A stretch of 36,173 nucleotides of DNA from Nitrosomonadaceae bacterium (GTDB lineage Bacteria; Pseudomonadota; Gammaproteobacteria; Burkholderiales; Nitrosomonadaceae): the NCBI GenBank assembly GCA_002721545.1, contig PBKR01000033.1, forward strand, positions 1 through 36,173, in the 5' to 3' direction. The notes beneath the pieces were generated by a model, which was given only the letters and a program-made list of their open reading frames with translations, had not been told where the DNA came from and did not search any database. This document shows, piece by piece, positions 26,169 through 35,720 of this stretch. How positions within the stretch are numbered: the first letter of the stretch is position 1; every line of letters starts with the position of its first letter. The position numbers were made by a program, and so were the translations under genes.

Positions 26169-28406
26169 ATGTCTCTACTTCTTTCTGGTCTTAATAATGA
26201 GCAAGTAAAAGCAGTTACTTTGGAAGAGAAGTCGGCTTTGGTATTGGCGGGTGCAGGTAGCGGTAAAACACGAGTGCTTACTACTCGTATTTCATATTTA
26301 ATTCAATCAAGGCAGGTTAGTCCTCATAATATCTTAGCTGTTACTTTTACTAATAAGGCGGCTAAGGAAATGCGGGCACGTATTTCTAATATGCTTCCAA
26401 TTAATATTCAGGGTATGTGGGTGGGGACCTTCCATAGCTTGTGTAATCGGATGTTACGTGCCCATTATCAGGATGCTGGATTACCACAAGCATTTCAAAT
26501 TCTTGATTCATCAGATCAGTTGGCTGTTATAAAAAGAGTTCTAAAAGATATTAATGTAGATAATGAGAAATTTACGCCAAGGCAGGTTCAGTGGTTTATT
26601 AATAATGCTAAAGATGATGGGCTAAGAGGATTGCAGGTTGAGGTTTATGATGATTTTACACGTAAAATGGTCGAATTTTATTTGGCATATGAACAGCAGT
26701 GTAATAAGGAAGGAGTAGTAGATTTTTCGGAACTTTTATTACGTAGTTATGAATTACTTATTCGTAATGAAGTTTTACAGAAACACTATAGCAGCCGGTT
26801 TATCCATATATTAGTAGATGAGTTTCAAGATACTAGTCAGCTGCAATATAAATGGCTTAGGTTACTTGCAGGGAGTGAATCGTCAGTATTTGTTGTAGGT
26901 GACGATGATCAAAGTATCTATGCGTTTCGTGGTGCTAATACTGGAAATATGAAAGAATTTAAGCGAGATTTTCATATTTCAGGAGTTATCAAATTAGAAC
27001 AGAATTATCGTTCACATGGCAATATATTAGATGCTGCTAATACATTAATACGTAATAATAATGGTCGCTTAGATAAAAATCTTTGGACTGCTGAAGATCA
27101 TGGCGAATTATTGAAAGTCTACAATGCACCAACTGATCTTGATGAAGCTTCCTTCATTGTAAATGAAGTGAAATCATTACATACAGAGGGGGTAAGATTT
27201 TCAAAAATAGGGGTACTATATCGTTCTAATGCACAATCACGTGTGTTAGAACATGCTTTATTTAATGCTTCTTTGTCTTATCGAGTATATGGTGGATTAC
27301 GTTTTTTTGAACGACAAGAAGTCAAGCATGCCTTAGCATATTTACGAATGATAGCTAACCCAGATGATGATAATGCATTATTACGAATTATTAATTTTCC
27401 TACTCGTGGAATTGGCGCACGTAGCTTAGAACAGTTACAAGATAGTGCTAAGGAGCAAGGAGGAAGCCTATGGCAGGCAGCATTAGAAATGAGCTGCGGT
27501 AAAGGGGGAAAAGGTAGAAGTTCAGCGTCTCGGATTGAGAATAAGAATATAGATGCCCCAAGAAAAGGGATTAACAGTTTTGTGTTTTTAATTGAATCAA
27601 TGCGGCATGATTGCTCAGAGTTGTCATTACCAGAAATAGTTGATCATATGTTAGTTCATAGTGGACTGGCAGATTATTATAATAATCATCGTGAAGGGGC
27701 GAATAGGCTAGAAAATCTGAATGAATTAATTAATGCTATTACAATTTACATTCAAGAATCTGAAGACAGTAGTCTTACAGCATTTCTAGCTCATGCTTCA
27801 TTAGAAGCAGGTGAATATCAGAATAGTGATAATCAGGATGCTATTCAGCTGATGACAGTGCACTCTGCAAAGGGGTTAGAATTCCACAGTGTTTTTCTCA
27901 GTGGCCTAGAAGAAGGGTTGTTCCCCCATGATAATAGTTATAATGAGGCTGGAGGGCTAGAAGAAGAGCGCCGTCTCATGTATGTAGCGCTAACTCGTGC
28001 ACAGCAGAGAGTGTATCTTAGTTTTGCACAGAGTCGAATGCTTCATGGGCAGACTCATTACAATGTTCCTTCTCGTTTCCTAAATGAAATTCCTAAAAAT
28101 TTATTAAAAGTTCTACATCCTATACAAGAATTTGAGGATATAGAAGAGATATCTATTGATAGCAATTATAGGGATAATGTTTCAGTTAAAGATTCAATTC
28201 TAAAGAAAAAAAGCAGTTCATTAGAGGTTCATGCTATAGACTCATCAAAATGGAATATAGGGAAAAGAGTAGTTCATAAGAAATTTGGAGTGGGTGTAAT
28301 TGTGAGCTATGAAGGTGCTGGTGTAGATGCGCGTGTTCAGGTTAAATTCAATGAATATGGAACAAAATGGTTATCACTGGAATATGCTAAATTTCTTTCT
28401 ATTTGA
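26169..28406 (+). CDS. uvrD: ATP-dependent DNA helicase UvrD/PcrA family
   Basis: The 745-aa product is an SF1A 3'-5' helicase used in nucleotide-excision and mismatch repair. Motif I is LAGAGSGKT (26-34); motif Ia VTFTNKAAKEMRAR; motif II VDEFQDTS; motif III GDDDQSIYAFRGA; motif IV QNYRS; motif V TVHSAKGLEF; motif VI EERRLMYVALTRAQ. The C-terminal Tudor-like RNA-polymerase-binding domain is present (GKRVVHKKFGVGVIVSYEG). A Gly/Lys/Ser-rich stretch, CGKGGKGRSSASRIENKN, in the 2B region makes that part slightly longer than in E. coli. The UvrD name is preferred over Rep because of the full C-terminal domain. Confidence 0.96.
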   Translation: MSLLLSGLNNEQVKAVTLEEKSALVLAGAGSGKTRVLTTRISYLIQSRQVSPHNILAVTFTNKAAKEMRARISNMLPINIQGMWVGTFHSLCNRMLRAHYQDAGLPQAFQILDSSDQLAVIKRVLKDINVDNEKFTPRQVQWFINNAKDDGLRGLQVEVYDDFTRKMVEFYLAYEQQCNKEGVVDFSELLLRSYELLIRNEVLQKHYSSRFIHILVDEFQDTSQLQYKWLRLLAGSESSVFVVGDDDQSIYAFRGANTGNMKEFKRDFHISGVIKLEQNYRSHGNILDAANTLIRNNNGRLDKNLWTAEDHGELLKVYNAPTDLDEASFIVNEVKSLHTEGVRFSKIGVLYRSNAQSRVLEHALFNASLSYRVYGGLRFFERQEVKHALAYLRMIANPDDDNALLRIINFPTRGIGARSLEQLQDSAKEQGGSLWQAALEMSCGKGGKGRSSASRIENKNIDAPRKGINSFVFLIESMRHDCSELSLPEIVDHMLVHSGLADYYNNHREGANRLENLNELINAITIYIQESEDSSLTAFLAHASLEAGEYQNSDNQDAIQLMTVHSAKGLEFHSVFLSGLEEGLFPHDNSYNEAGGLEEERRLMYVALTRAQQRVYLSFAQSRMLHGQTHYNVPSRFLNEIPKNLLKVLHPIQEFEDIEEISIDSNYRDNVSVKDSILKKKSSSLEVHAIDSSKWNIGKRVVHKKFGVGVIVSYEGAGVDARVQVKFNEYGTKWLSLEYAKFLSI

Positions 28407-28440
28407 TTAAAGTCAATTAAAGCTAATAAACTTAATTATA

Positions 28441-29187
28441 CTAAATATCATAAAATATAGCTTTGTAGCTTGCATAAATTGATGCATAAATTATTGGCAT
28501 AAGTACAAAATTAACTAATCCAAAGCTCAATGCAACAGAACCAAATAATATATAGGGTATGAGGGCTATGATTCCCAATAGGAATAAAGAAGTAATAAAA
28601 ACCTGGAGGGTTATAAAATTTGATAGGCAGGCAATAAAACTTAATTTCATGGCTGCATACGGAGGAATTTTATTAAATACTATTAACAATGGTGTAAACC
28701 AAATAGCCATAATAAGAGGTATATGCAATATTAATCCTACAAGTAGGGCAGATAGCATATTATCAGCTGCCTTAATTACTTCAGTCTCTTCATTAACCCT
28801 AGCTCCTTCGATTGCATAGTCCATTGCAACATCGCCAGCAATTGTTGATATTATGCCAAAAATTAATAGTTGCCCTACTAGTGAAATTGCACCTAAAGTA
28901 AGTAATGGAACAGGGCTTGTTTTGAATCCTGAGAATAAATGTAAGAATTTTAATTTTTCACCTTGTTCAAGTGCTCGACAACCAGCCCATAGCCCAGCTT
29001 GAAGAGCTGGAAATAATATTATAAATACAAGGAGTCCATATAACTGTAGTACATAAGAAAGAGTTGCTATAATTATATATAATGCACTACAAAGGATAAT
29101 CCAAACTAAAGGGCTCTGGCGGAATTGGTATACACCATTTAGAATCCATTGTAACCCTTGTTTTGTTCCAACTTGTTTTATTTTCAT
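28441..29187 (-). CDS. BPSS1780-family integral membrane protein
   Basis: The 248-aa protein has about five or six hydrophobic segments and is of the type annotated as BPSS1780 family in betaproteobacteria. The N-terminus QGLQWILNGVYQFRQSPLVW and PALQAGLWAGCRALEQGEKL are family-like. Its role is not known. An AGGAG lies 12 bases before the ATG, a longer gap than usual. It lies on the strand of thrB, 67 bases after it, and converges on uvrD with only 34 bases between. I see no catalytic motif. Confidence 0.8.
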   Translation of the reverse strand: MKIKQVGTKQGLQWILNGVYQFRQSPLVWIILCSALYIIIATLSYVLQLYGLLVFIILFPALQAGLWAGCRALEQGEKLKFLHLFSGFKTSPVPLLTLGAISLVGQLLIFGIISTIAGDVAMDYAIEGARVNEETEVIKAADNMLSALLVGLILHIPLIMAIWFTPLLIVFNKIPPYAAMKLSFIACLSNFITLQVFITSLFLLGIIALIPYILFGSVALSFGLVNFVLMPIIYASIYASYKAIFYDI

Positions 29188-29254
29188 TGCTTGGTATATC
29201 TCCTATTTTCTTATAGCGGAGCTTAAGATCTAATTTTGGTTCACTGATTTTCTT

Positions 29255-30205
29255 TCAAATCCATATTTCAGACAGTCTATCCTGGGCTAACAAATGTTCT
29301 TGTAATATTTGCTTAAAATGATTTGGATCTTTAGCATGAATAATTTCCCCTCCCCGAGGTAGATAGTAATCGTATAGTCTTGATATCCAAAATCGTAGAG
29401 CTGCAGTTCGTAGCATTACTGGCCACATTTTTAATTCATCAGTAATAAGCGGGCGTATGTGATGGTATGCATGAAGTAAGGCTAATAAATTATCTTTATT
29501 AATCTGCTTATCTTTATTTATGCACCAATCATTTGTAACAATAGCAAGATCGTACAATAGCACATCGTTGCATGCGAAATAAAAATCTATTACACCACTT
29601 ATATTATTATTATTAAATAGTACGTTATCACGAAATAAGTCTGCATGAATTACACCTTGTGGTAGCCCTTCAAATTGATGTAATGATTGAAAATCTAGTT
29701 CTTTTTGAAGAAATTTAGCTTCTTCATATGGAAGTAGTGGTATGAGGGTTGGTGCTACAGTTTCTCGCCACTCAGGGCCACGCATATTGCTCATTTTTTC
29801 TTTAAAAGATAGAGTAGATAGATGCATGTTTGCTAATAATTTCCCTACATTTGCACATTGCTCTGGAGTAGGGTCCTCAATTTGGCTTCCAGGTAAATAG
29901 GTAACAAGGCTTGCTGGTTTATTATTCAAATTTCCAAAGAGATTATTTTTAAGATCTGCAATTGGAACAGGACAAGGTATATTATGGTCTGAGAGATATA
30001 CCATAAGATTCAGATAGTAGGGTAGATCAGAGGAAGAGAGCTTCTCAAAAAGAGTTAGAATATATTTTCTATGTGAAGTTGTAACAAGATAATTCGTGTT
30101 CTCAATGCCTGACGATATACCTTGTAAGTCGATTAATTCACCTATGCAATAGCTTTGAAGCCAAATAGAAAGTTGCTCTTTAGTAACGGTAGTGAAAACA
30201 GACAT
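29255..30205 (-). CDS. thrB: Homoserine kinase type II (ThrB, APH-fold)
   Basis: The 316-aa kinase has the aminoglycoside-phosphotransferase fold. The family opening is SVFTTVTKEQLSIWL with GISSGIENTNYLV. The catalytic loop is GVIHADLFRDNVLF (Asp in HAD, then Asn), and the metal-binding Asp lies in GVIDFYFACNDVLLYDLAI. It phosphorylates homoserine in threonine synthesis. This class is usual in betaproteobacteria and alphaproteobacteria, unlike the GHMP-type ThrB of E. coli. Its place between the BPSS1780-family gene and the DUF2782 gene, close to polA, is conserved in betaproteobacteria. No strong Shine-Dalgarno precedes the ATG. Confidence 0.93.
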   Translation of the reverse strand: MSVFTTVTKEQLSIWLQSYCIGELIDLQGISSGIENTNYLVTTSHRKYILTLFEKLSSSDLPYYLNLMVYLSDHNIPCPVPIADLKNNLFGNLNNKPASLVTYLPGSQIEDPTPEQCANVGKLLANMHLSTLSFKEKMSNMRGPEWRETVAPTLIPLLPYEEAKFLQKELDFQSLHQFEGLPQGVIHADLFRDNVLFNNNNISGVIDFYFACNDVLLYDLAIVTNDWCINKDKQINKDNLLALLHAYHHIRPLITDELKMWPVMLRTAALRFWISRLYDYYLPRGGEIIHAKDPNHFKQILQEHLLAQDRLSEIWI

Positions 30206-30265
30206 GAATAATATTTAGATAAAAATAGGAATTAAAGAGCGAGTTGTTTTTATTTGTTAATAAAA

Positions 30266-30643
30266 TTAAAATTGAAATATTCGCCACATTGGAGGGCGCA
30301 CTCCATCTTCTAGCACACCATCATTAACATATGATCCATCTCCAGTATCGTCATATATATAATATGGAAGACCAATAAGAGGAGTAACTTTTATTACTTG
30401 AATTCTCCCATCTACACGATATTCTTCAATTTTATCTTCTCCTCGTTTCCTAATAATGACAAGGGGTTCTTCTAAAGTGGGATCATCTGTACCTGGAGAT
30501 TCGGTTTGCAATTCTGGTAGCTCTGGTAATTCTGGTGGGTTAAGTGGTTGTAATGATTCTTGTGCGGTTGTAGTCCCTGCAAAAATTAATAACAGTATAA
30601 GAAAAATTAGCTTAATGGTCCATTGATTAATTAATTTATACAT
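30266..30643 (-). CDS. DUF2782 family exported protein
   Basis: The 125-aa protein has an N-terminal signal (hydrophobic about 10-25, then TTTAQ), a Pro/Glu/Leu-rich linker with PPELPELPEL, and a C-terminal DUF2782 domain: EPLVIIRKRGEDKIEEYRVD, VIKVTPLIGLPYYIYDD and PPMWRIFQF. The family has no known function. It commonly lies next to polA and thrB in betaproteobacteria, as here (divergent from polA). It is expected in the periplasm; no lipobox cysteine is visible, so it is probably not a lipoprotein. Confidence 0.85.
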   Translation of the reverse strand: MYKLINQWTIKLIFLILLLIFAGTTTAQESLQPLNPPELPELPELQTESPGTDDPTLEEPLVIIRKRGEDKIEEYRVDGRIQVIKVTPLIGLPYYIYDDTGDGSYVNDGVLEDGVRPPMWRIFQF

Positions 30644-31193
30644 ACTAACTACATCTAATATTATAGAGTAAATTGGGCTTTCAGTTTTACCACAGTAGGT
30701 TCATAGATACAGGTTATACAATACTTAAATATTTCTTTAGCTATTTGATTAGAAAAATTTATTATTTGTATTAAGATCATATCTTATATAGTAATCATAT
30801 TCTTAATTATTAGTGAGCTTTTAAACTAGCAGAGAAAGTAGCTCCAGAAATTATTGTAGACTAGAATTATTAACATTTTTCTAGTTTAATTTGTATTAGT
30901 GTAAGTGCTTCCATTAATTCGTCAAGTGTACTAAATCCATCTGTTATGGCTACATTGGTCGTGACAAGCCTAATAAAAATATATTTACATGTAAGAAATA
31001 CTTAAAAGTCTAGCTAATATCTTGATAGGTATTATTATATAACTCATGTTGTCATTGCGGATTGGAGCCTACAATAGGTGATTTATTAGAAATACACCAT
31101 GATTCATGTGAGGACCAGTTATCTGTATGCTCAGCTGTTATATTATTAAATAATTTATTTTATCTAATCATAAATAACCTTTATAAGAACTTT
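30644..31193. other. Long intergenic region before polA, with a possible gene remnant
   Basis: These 550 bases between the DUF2782 gene and polA hold no intact gene. On the minus strand, 30870-31001 is open for 43 codons with no start at its head, and its last part reads like the end of a real protein: RLVTTNVAITDG then STLDELMEALTLIQIKLEKC and a stop. This faintly recalls the C-terminus of PLP-dependent decarboxylases, but I cannot confirm it. A further short open piece lies upstream on the same strand (about 31055-31140). The polA promoter should be here as well. Confidence 0.35.
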
Positions 31194-33953
31194 ATGAAAA
31201 CTCTGTTGTTAATTGACGGTTCATCATACTTGTATCGTGCATTTCATGCCCTTCCTGATTTACGAAATAATCGTAACGAACCAACTGGTGCTATCAAAGG
31301 TGTAATTAATATGCTGCATCGTTTACATAATGATCATCATGCTGATTATAGCGCTTGTGTATTTGATGCAAAAGGAAAGACTTTTCGTGATCATCTATAT
31401 GCAGATTATAAAGCTCAGCGCCCACCTATGCCAGATGATCTTGTTGCACAAATTGTGCCGTTATATGAATGCATAAATGCCTTAGGTTGGCCAATGATAA
31501 TAGTAGAAGGAGTAGAGGCTGATGATGTAATTGGAACATTAGCAAAGCAAGCTGAGCAAGAAAAGATGAAATGTATTATTTCTACTGGTGATAAGGATAT
31601 TTCACAATTGGTGAATAAACAAATAACACTTATAAATACCATGAGTAATGAAATCCTTGATGAGGCTGGTGTATTCACTAAGTTCGGTGTTAAGCCAGAC
31701 AGAATGATTGATTATCTGACTCTGGTAGGTGATAAAGCAGATAACATTCCAGGCGTGGATAAGGTGGGTCCTAAGACGGCGATAAAATGGCTAGAACGAT
31801 TTGGTACGCTAGATAATATTATTGAACATGCTCAGGAAATAGAAGGTGTAGTTGGTAAAAATTTACGTAATACAATTGAGTGGCTAAAGAAATCGCGTAA
31901 TCTCGTTACTATTAAATGTGATGTAGTTTTACCAGTTTGCTTAAAAGATCTTGAGTTGAAGCCACAGGATACAGAGAAATTATTTGAGATTTATGAGAGG
32001 TTAGATTTTAGAAATTGGTTACATGCGTTAAGGAAGAATAAAGAACCCAATTTGGAAATTACTGATAGTCAAAGGGTCGATCTCATAGAATCTAGGGGCG
32101 GCATTAAGGAAACAGATATAAATCAGAATGGATGCATTGAAAATATAGCTACAAATTATCACACTATATTGTCTAAAAATCAGTTAGAGGAGTGGATTAA
32201 GTATATTAATAATGCGAGTCTGGTTTCTATTGATACAGAAACTACTGGGCTAGATCCAATGCGAGCCAAACTTGTTGGAATATCATTTTCTGTTAAGTCA
32301 TATCATGCTGCTTATATACCATTAGCTCATTGTTATGCTGCTGCTCCTGTGCAAATGGAGATAGAATTTGTCTTAAATAAGTTAAAGCCCTGGCTTGAGA
32401 ATCCTAGTAAATTTAAGCTTGGGCAAAATCTTAAATATGATAAACATATTTTTGCTAATTATGGTATCGCTCTAAGGGGTATTATGCATGATACGTTGTT
32501 ACAGTCTTATGTATTGGAATCTCATCGTCCACATAATATGAATAACCTTGCATTACGTCATCTTGATTTTAAAACTGTCACTTATGATGAAGTTACAGGG
32601 AAGGGTGTAGGTAGAATCAGTTTTGATCAGGTAGATATAGATATTGCTTCAAAGTATGCGGCAGAAGATGCTGATATTGCATTACGCTTGCATGAGTGCT
32701 TATATTCAAAAATTAAGTGTAATTCTAAACTAGAGAATATTTATCTTACTTTAGAAATGCCAGTATTAGAAGTCTTGTATGAGATGGAAAATAATGGCGT
32801 ATTGCTAGATATAAATATGTTAGAAATACAAAGTAGAGAGCTTGGTGAAAAAATGCTATTGCTTGAGGAAAAAGCATTTGAAATTTCAGGCCAACCATTT
32901 AATTTGAATTCTGCTAAACAAGTGCAGGATATTTTATTTACTAGGCTTAAACTTCCTATAATAAGAAAGACTAAGAAAGGAGCTGCTTCTGCAAATGAGG
33001 AAGTATTGCAACAACTTGCACTAGATTATCCTTTGCCTAAGATTCTGCTTGATTACCGTGGTTTAGCCAAGCTCAAATCAACCTATACGGATAAACTTCC
33101 TCTTATGGTAAATCCTGATACTGGAAGGGTACATACTAATTATTCTCAGGCAGTAGCTGTAACTGGTCGGCTGTCTAGTACTGAACCTAATATGCAGAAT
33201 ATTCCCATACGTACTACTGAAGGGAGGCGTATTCGTGAAGCATTTATTGCTCCAGAGAGGCATAGTATTATTTCTGCTGATTACTCGCAGATTGAGTTAC
33301 GTATTATGGCGCATGTATCAAAAGATAAGGGGCTATTAAAGGCATTTTCTCATGGGGAAGATATACATCGTGCCACTGCAGCAGAAGTATTTGGTGTACC
33401 ACTTGATCAAGTAGATAGTGAGCAACGCCGTTATGCCAAGATCATTAATTTTGGTTTAATATATGGAATGTCAGAGTTTGGTTTAGCTTCGCAAATGGGG
33501 ATTGAGAGGAGCGCTGCCCGTATCTTTATGGATCGATATTTTGCTCGTTACCCAGGTGTTGAGAAATATATGCAATGCACAAGAGATGGAGCTAAGAAGA
33601 ATGGTTATGTGGAGACTGTATTTGGTCGAAGATTATCTTTACCAGAGATCAATAGCTCCAATGGTAATAGAAGGCAAGCAGCAGAGCGTGCTGCAATTAA
33701 TGCGCCAATGCAAGGTACGGCAGCAGATATTATTAAATTCGCAATGATTGCTGTACGTGACTGGCTTTTAAAAAATAAAATGCATACTAAGCTTATTATG
33801 CAAGTTCATGATGAATTGGTGTTAGAAGTTCCTGATAGAGAAATAGAAGTAATAAAAATGGCATTGCCTTCTCTTATGGAGAATGCTGTAAAACTTGATG
33901 TACCACTTCTTGTAGAAATAGGAATTGGAGAGAATTGGGATCAGGCACACTAA
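31194..33953 (+). CDS. polA: DNA polymerase I, three-domain
   Basis: I choose the ATG at 31194 (919 aa) because MKTLLLIDGSSYLYRAFHAL is the family N-terminus; a TTG at 31062 would add 44 unrelated residues. All three domains are present. The 5'-3' exonuclease (about 1-290) shows CVFDAKGKTFRD, EADDVIGTLA and GDKADNIPGVDKVGPKTA. The 3'-5' proofreading domain has an intact DTETTGL near 347, GQNLKYDKHIF and YAAEDADIALRL. The polymerase has motif A DYSQIELR near 696, RRYAKIINFGLIYG and VHDELVLEVPD. It fills gaps and removes RNA primers. It is divergent from the DUF2782 gene. Confidence 0.97.
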   Translation: MKTLLLIDGSSYLYRAFHALPDLRNNRNEPTGAIKGVINMLHRLHNDHHADYSACVFDAKGKTFRDHLYADYKAQRPPMPDDLVAQIVPLYECINALGWPMIIVEGVEADDVIGTLAKQAEQEKMKCIISTGDKDISQLVNKQITLINTMSNEILDEAGVFTKFGVKPDRMIDYLTLVGDKADNIPGVDKVGPKTAIKWLERFGTLDNIIEHAQEIEGVVGKNLRNTIEWLKKSRNLVTIKCDVVLPVCLKDLELKPQDTEKLFEIYERLDFRNWLHALRKNKEPNLEITDSQRVDLIESRGGIKETDINQNGCIENIATNYHTILSKNQLEEWIKYINNASLVSIDTETTGLDPMRAKLVGISFSVKSYHAAYIPLAHCYAAAPVQMEIEFVLNKLKPWLENPSKFKLGQNLKYDKHIFANYGIALRGIMHDTLLQSYVLESHRPHNMNNLALRHLDFKTVTYDEVTGKGVGRISFDQVDIDIASKYAAEDADIALRLHECLYSKIKCNSKLENIYLTLEMPVLEVLYEMENNGVLLDINMLEIQSRELGEKMLLLEEKAFEISGQPFNLNSAKQVQDILFTRLKLPIIRKTKKGAASANEEVLQQLALDYPLPKILLDYRGLAKLKSTYTDKLPLMVNPDTGRVHTNYSQAVAVTGRLSSTEPNMQNIPIRTTEGRRIREAFIAPERHSIISADYSQIELRIMAHVSKDKGLLKAFSHGEDIHRATAAEVFGVPLDQVDSEQRRYAKIINFGLIYGMSEFGLASQMGIERSAARIFMDRYFARYPGVEKYMQCTRDGAKKNGYVETVFGRRLSLPEINSSNGNRRQAAERAAINAPMQGTAADIIKFAMIAVRDWLLKNKMHTKLIMQVHDELVLEVPDREIEVIKMALPSLMENAVKLDVPLLVEIGIGENWDQAH

Positions 33954-34046
33954 ATAATTAAGATTCAACTAAAAAGACCAAGCTACATGAGGTTTACTTA
34001 AATATTTTTATCACTATGCAAGGTATTTTACTTGCTTAAATGAGGA

Positions 34047-34098
34047 AAATTGCCGTAAAATCATATGATTTTCTGTTTGAATTTCTTATAGGCAATTT
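34047..34098 (+). promoter_or_regulatory. Candidate leader RNA structure before rpsP
   Basis: AAATTGCC (34047-34054) pairs perfectly with GGCAATTT (34091-34098), which ends three bases before the rpsP ATG and covers the only AGG-like ribosome site. Inside lies a 16-base palindrome, AAAATCATATGATTTT (34057-34072). Together they could form a two-part leader that hides the start. The idea of control by S16 or another operon protein is inference. Confidence 0.45.
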
Positions 34099-34101
34099 GA
34101 T

Positions 34102-34368
34102 ATGGTCATAATTCGACTAGCACGAGGCGGTGCTAAAAAGCGTCCGTTCTTTAATATGGTAGTAGCAGATTCACGTAATGCCCGTGATGGTAAGTTCATT
34201 GAACGTATTGGTTTCTATAATCCTGTTGCATCGAAAGATGAGGAAGGATTACGTGTAAAGCTTGATCGGATTACTTATTGGCAGTCACAGGGCGCGCAAT
34301 TATCTAATACTGTAAAAAGGCTTGTTAAGAAATTTGGCGCAGAGCAAAAAATCGCATCAAATAGCTAA
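34102..34368 (+). CDS. rpsP: 30S ribosomal protein S16
   Basis: The 88-aa protein begins [20 protein letters not shown] and continues [21 protein letters not shown], the S16 signature. [17 protein letters not shown] follows and a short basic tail ends it. S16 helps 30S assembly. It is the first gene of the conserved rpsP-rimM-trmD-rplS operon, and rimM begins 25 bases after its stop. A structured leader may control its translation. Confidence 0.98.
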   Translation: MVIIRLARGGAKKRPFFNMVVADSRNARDGKFIERIGFYNPVASKDEEGLRVKLDRITYWQSQGAQLSNTVKRLVKKFGAEQKIASNS

Positions 34369-34393
34369 TAAGGAAAAAGAAAGATCAGCCCCT

Positions 34394-34906
34394 ATGGTTG
34401 TAATGGGTCGGATCATTGGTTCCTATGGAGTAAACGGATGGGTTAAAATATTTCCGTTTACTGAATTTGTAGATGGGTTAATTGTTTACCCAATTTGGTG
34501 GCTTGGAAATGGAGATGGAGCGTGGCGTGAGGTTAAGGTAATTAAAGGCCGTGCTCATACTGATAAAATATTAGTTTCTTTACTGGATCAGTGTGCTGAT
34601 CGTGCGGCAGCTATGCAGTTAAAGAATCTGCTGATCGCTATCCCCAGAGATAAGTTACCCATTTTATCAAATGACGGTGCAGATGGTTATTACTGGGAAG
34701 ACCTTATTGGTCTAAAAGTAATTAATTTAAAGAGTGATGAGCTAGGTTGTGTGGTTGGGATAATTTCATCATCTAATGATATTCTGCAAGTACATAGTTT
34801 AAGGAAAGGTGAGCAAGAAGTACTTATTCCCTTTATTAATAGAGTGATTGTAAAAGTGGACATTGAGGCACGCCAGATTATTGTGGACTGGGAATCCGAT
34901 TATTAA
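34394..34906 (+). CDS. rimM: Ribosome maturation factor RimM
   Basis: The 170-aa protein binds S19 and helps 30S maturation. It begins MVVMGRIIGSYGVNGWVKIF, which fixes the ATG at 34394; a TTG at 34322 inside rpsP would add 24 unrelated residues. The RimM N-terminal barrel runs to about residue 85, followed by a C-terminal PRC-barrel domain with YYWEDLIGLKVINLKSDELG and a closing VLIPFINRVI-type strand. Ribosome site: AGGAAAAAGAAAG lies somewhat far upstream. It is followed 14 bases later by trmD. Confidence 0.96.
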   Translation: MVVMGRIIGSYGVNGWVKIFPFTEFVDGLIVYPIWWLGNGDGAWREVKVIKGRAHTDKILVSLLDQCADRAAAMQLKNLLIAIPRDKLPILSNDGADGYYWEDLIGLKVINLKSDELGCVVGIISSSNDILQVHSLRKGEQEVLIPFINRVIVKVDIEARQIIVDWESDY

Positions 34907-34920
34907 TAGGATAACGGACA

Positions 34921-35706
34921 ATGACATTTGAATTTGACGTCATTACCTTGTTTCCAGAAATGTTTGATTGCATAACCAAATATGGTGTAACTGGTCGTGC
35001 AGAAAAAAATAATTTATATAATTTACATACATGGGATCCACGTGATTTTACTAAGGACACTCGCCGTACAGTAGATGATCGGCCATTTGGAGGCGGCCCA
35101 GGTATGGTGATGTTAGCTCAGCCATTAGAAAAGTGTGTCACGGCTGCTAAAATAAGACAGGAGAAATGTGGGGTTAGTGATACTAGGGTAGTTTATCTTA
35201 CTCCTCAAGGTAGAACACTTGATCATAAATTAGTAAAAGAATTTAGTAGGCTTTCTGGGTTGATATTAATTTCTGGTCGCTATGAAGGTTTAGATGAGCG
35301 CTTGATAAAGCAACAAGTACAAGATGAGGTTTCTATTGGTGATTATGTGCTCTCTGGTGGAGAACTTCCTGTGATGGTGCTAATTGACTGTATAGCTAGA
35401 CAAATACCAGGTGTTTTAGGTGACCCCGAATCAGCAAGTCAAGATTCATTTGTAGATGAATTGTTGGATTGTCCTCATTATACGAGGCCTGAATCTTATT
35501 TGGGAAATGTTGTCCCTAATGTATTGTTATCAGGTGATCATGATAAAATTAGGCGTTGGCGTTTACAACAATCACTTGGTAGAACTTGGCTCAGACGGCC
35601 AGATTTATTAAAATCAAAAATTGAGCAAGGTATAACTATAGAGGAAAAGGAGTTATTGGAAGAATTTAAGATAGCCTATGGGGCTAATAAAAATAAAGTG
35701 AATTAA
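34921..35706 (+). CDS. trmD: tRNA (guanine-N1)-methyltransferase
   Basis: The 261-aa product is a SPOUT methyltransferase that makes m1G37 in tRNAs with G36, which prevents +1 frameshifting. The N-terminus reads [12 protein letters not shown]. The SAM-binding trefoil knot is formed by [30 protein letters not shown] and [19 protein letters not shown]. The catalytic Asp region [14 protein letters not shown] and the C-terminal [20 protein letters not shown] helices are intact. An AGGATAAC ribosome site precedes the ATG. It lies within the rpsP operon, with rplS 14 bases downstream. Confidence 0.98.
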   Translation: MTFEFDVITLFPEMFDCITKYGVTGRAEKNNLYNLHTWDPRDFTKDTRRTVDDRPFGGGPGMVMLAQPLEKCVTAAKIRQEKCGVSDTRVVYLTPQGRTLDHKLVKEFSRLSGLILISGRYEGLDERLIKQQVQDEVSIGDYVLSGGELPVMVLIDCIARQIPGVLGDPESASQDSFVDELLDCPHYTRPESYLGNVVPNVLLSGDHDKIRRWRLQQSLGRTWLRRPDLLKSKIEQGITIEEKELLEEFKIAYGANKNKVN

Positions 35707-35720
35707 AGTGAGGAGTAAAG

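Noticed and set aside
31062-31193. 44-residue N-terminal extension of polA from a TTG
   Set aside because: PolA proteins begin at the MKTLLLIDGSS-type sequence; the extension is unconserved and starts in non-coding DNA.
34018-34035. Terminator after polA (GCAAG / CTTGC hairpin)
   Set aside because: The stem is about five pairs with a bulge and is not followed by a T run.
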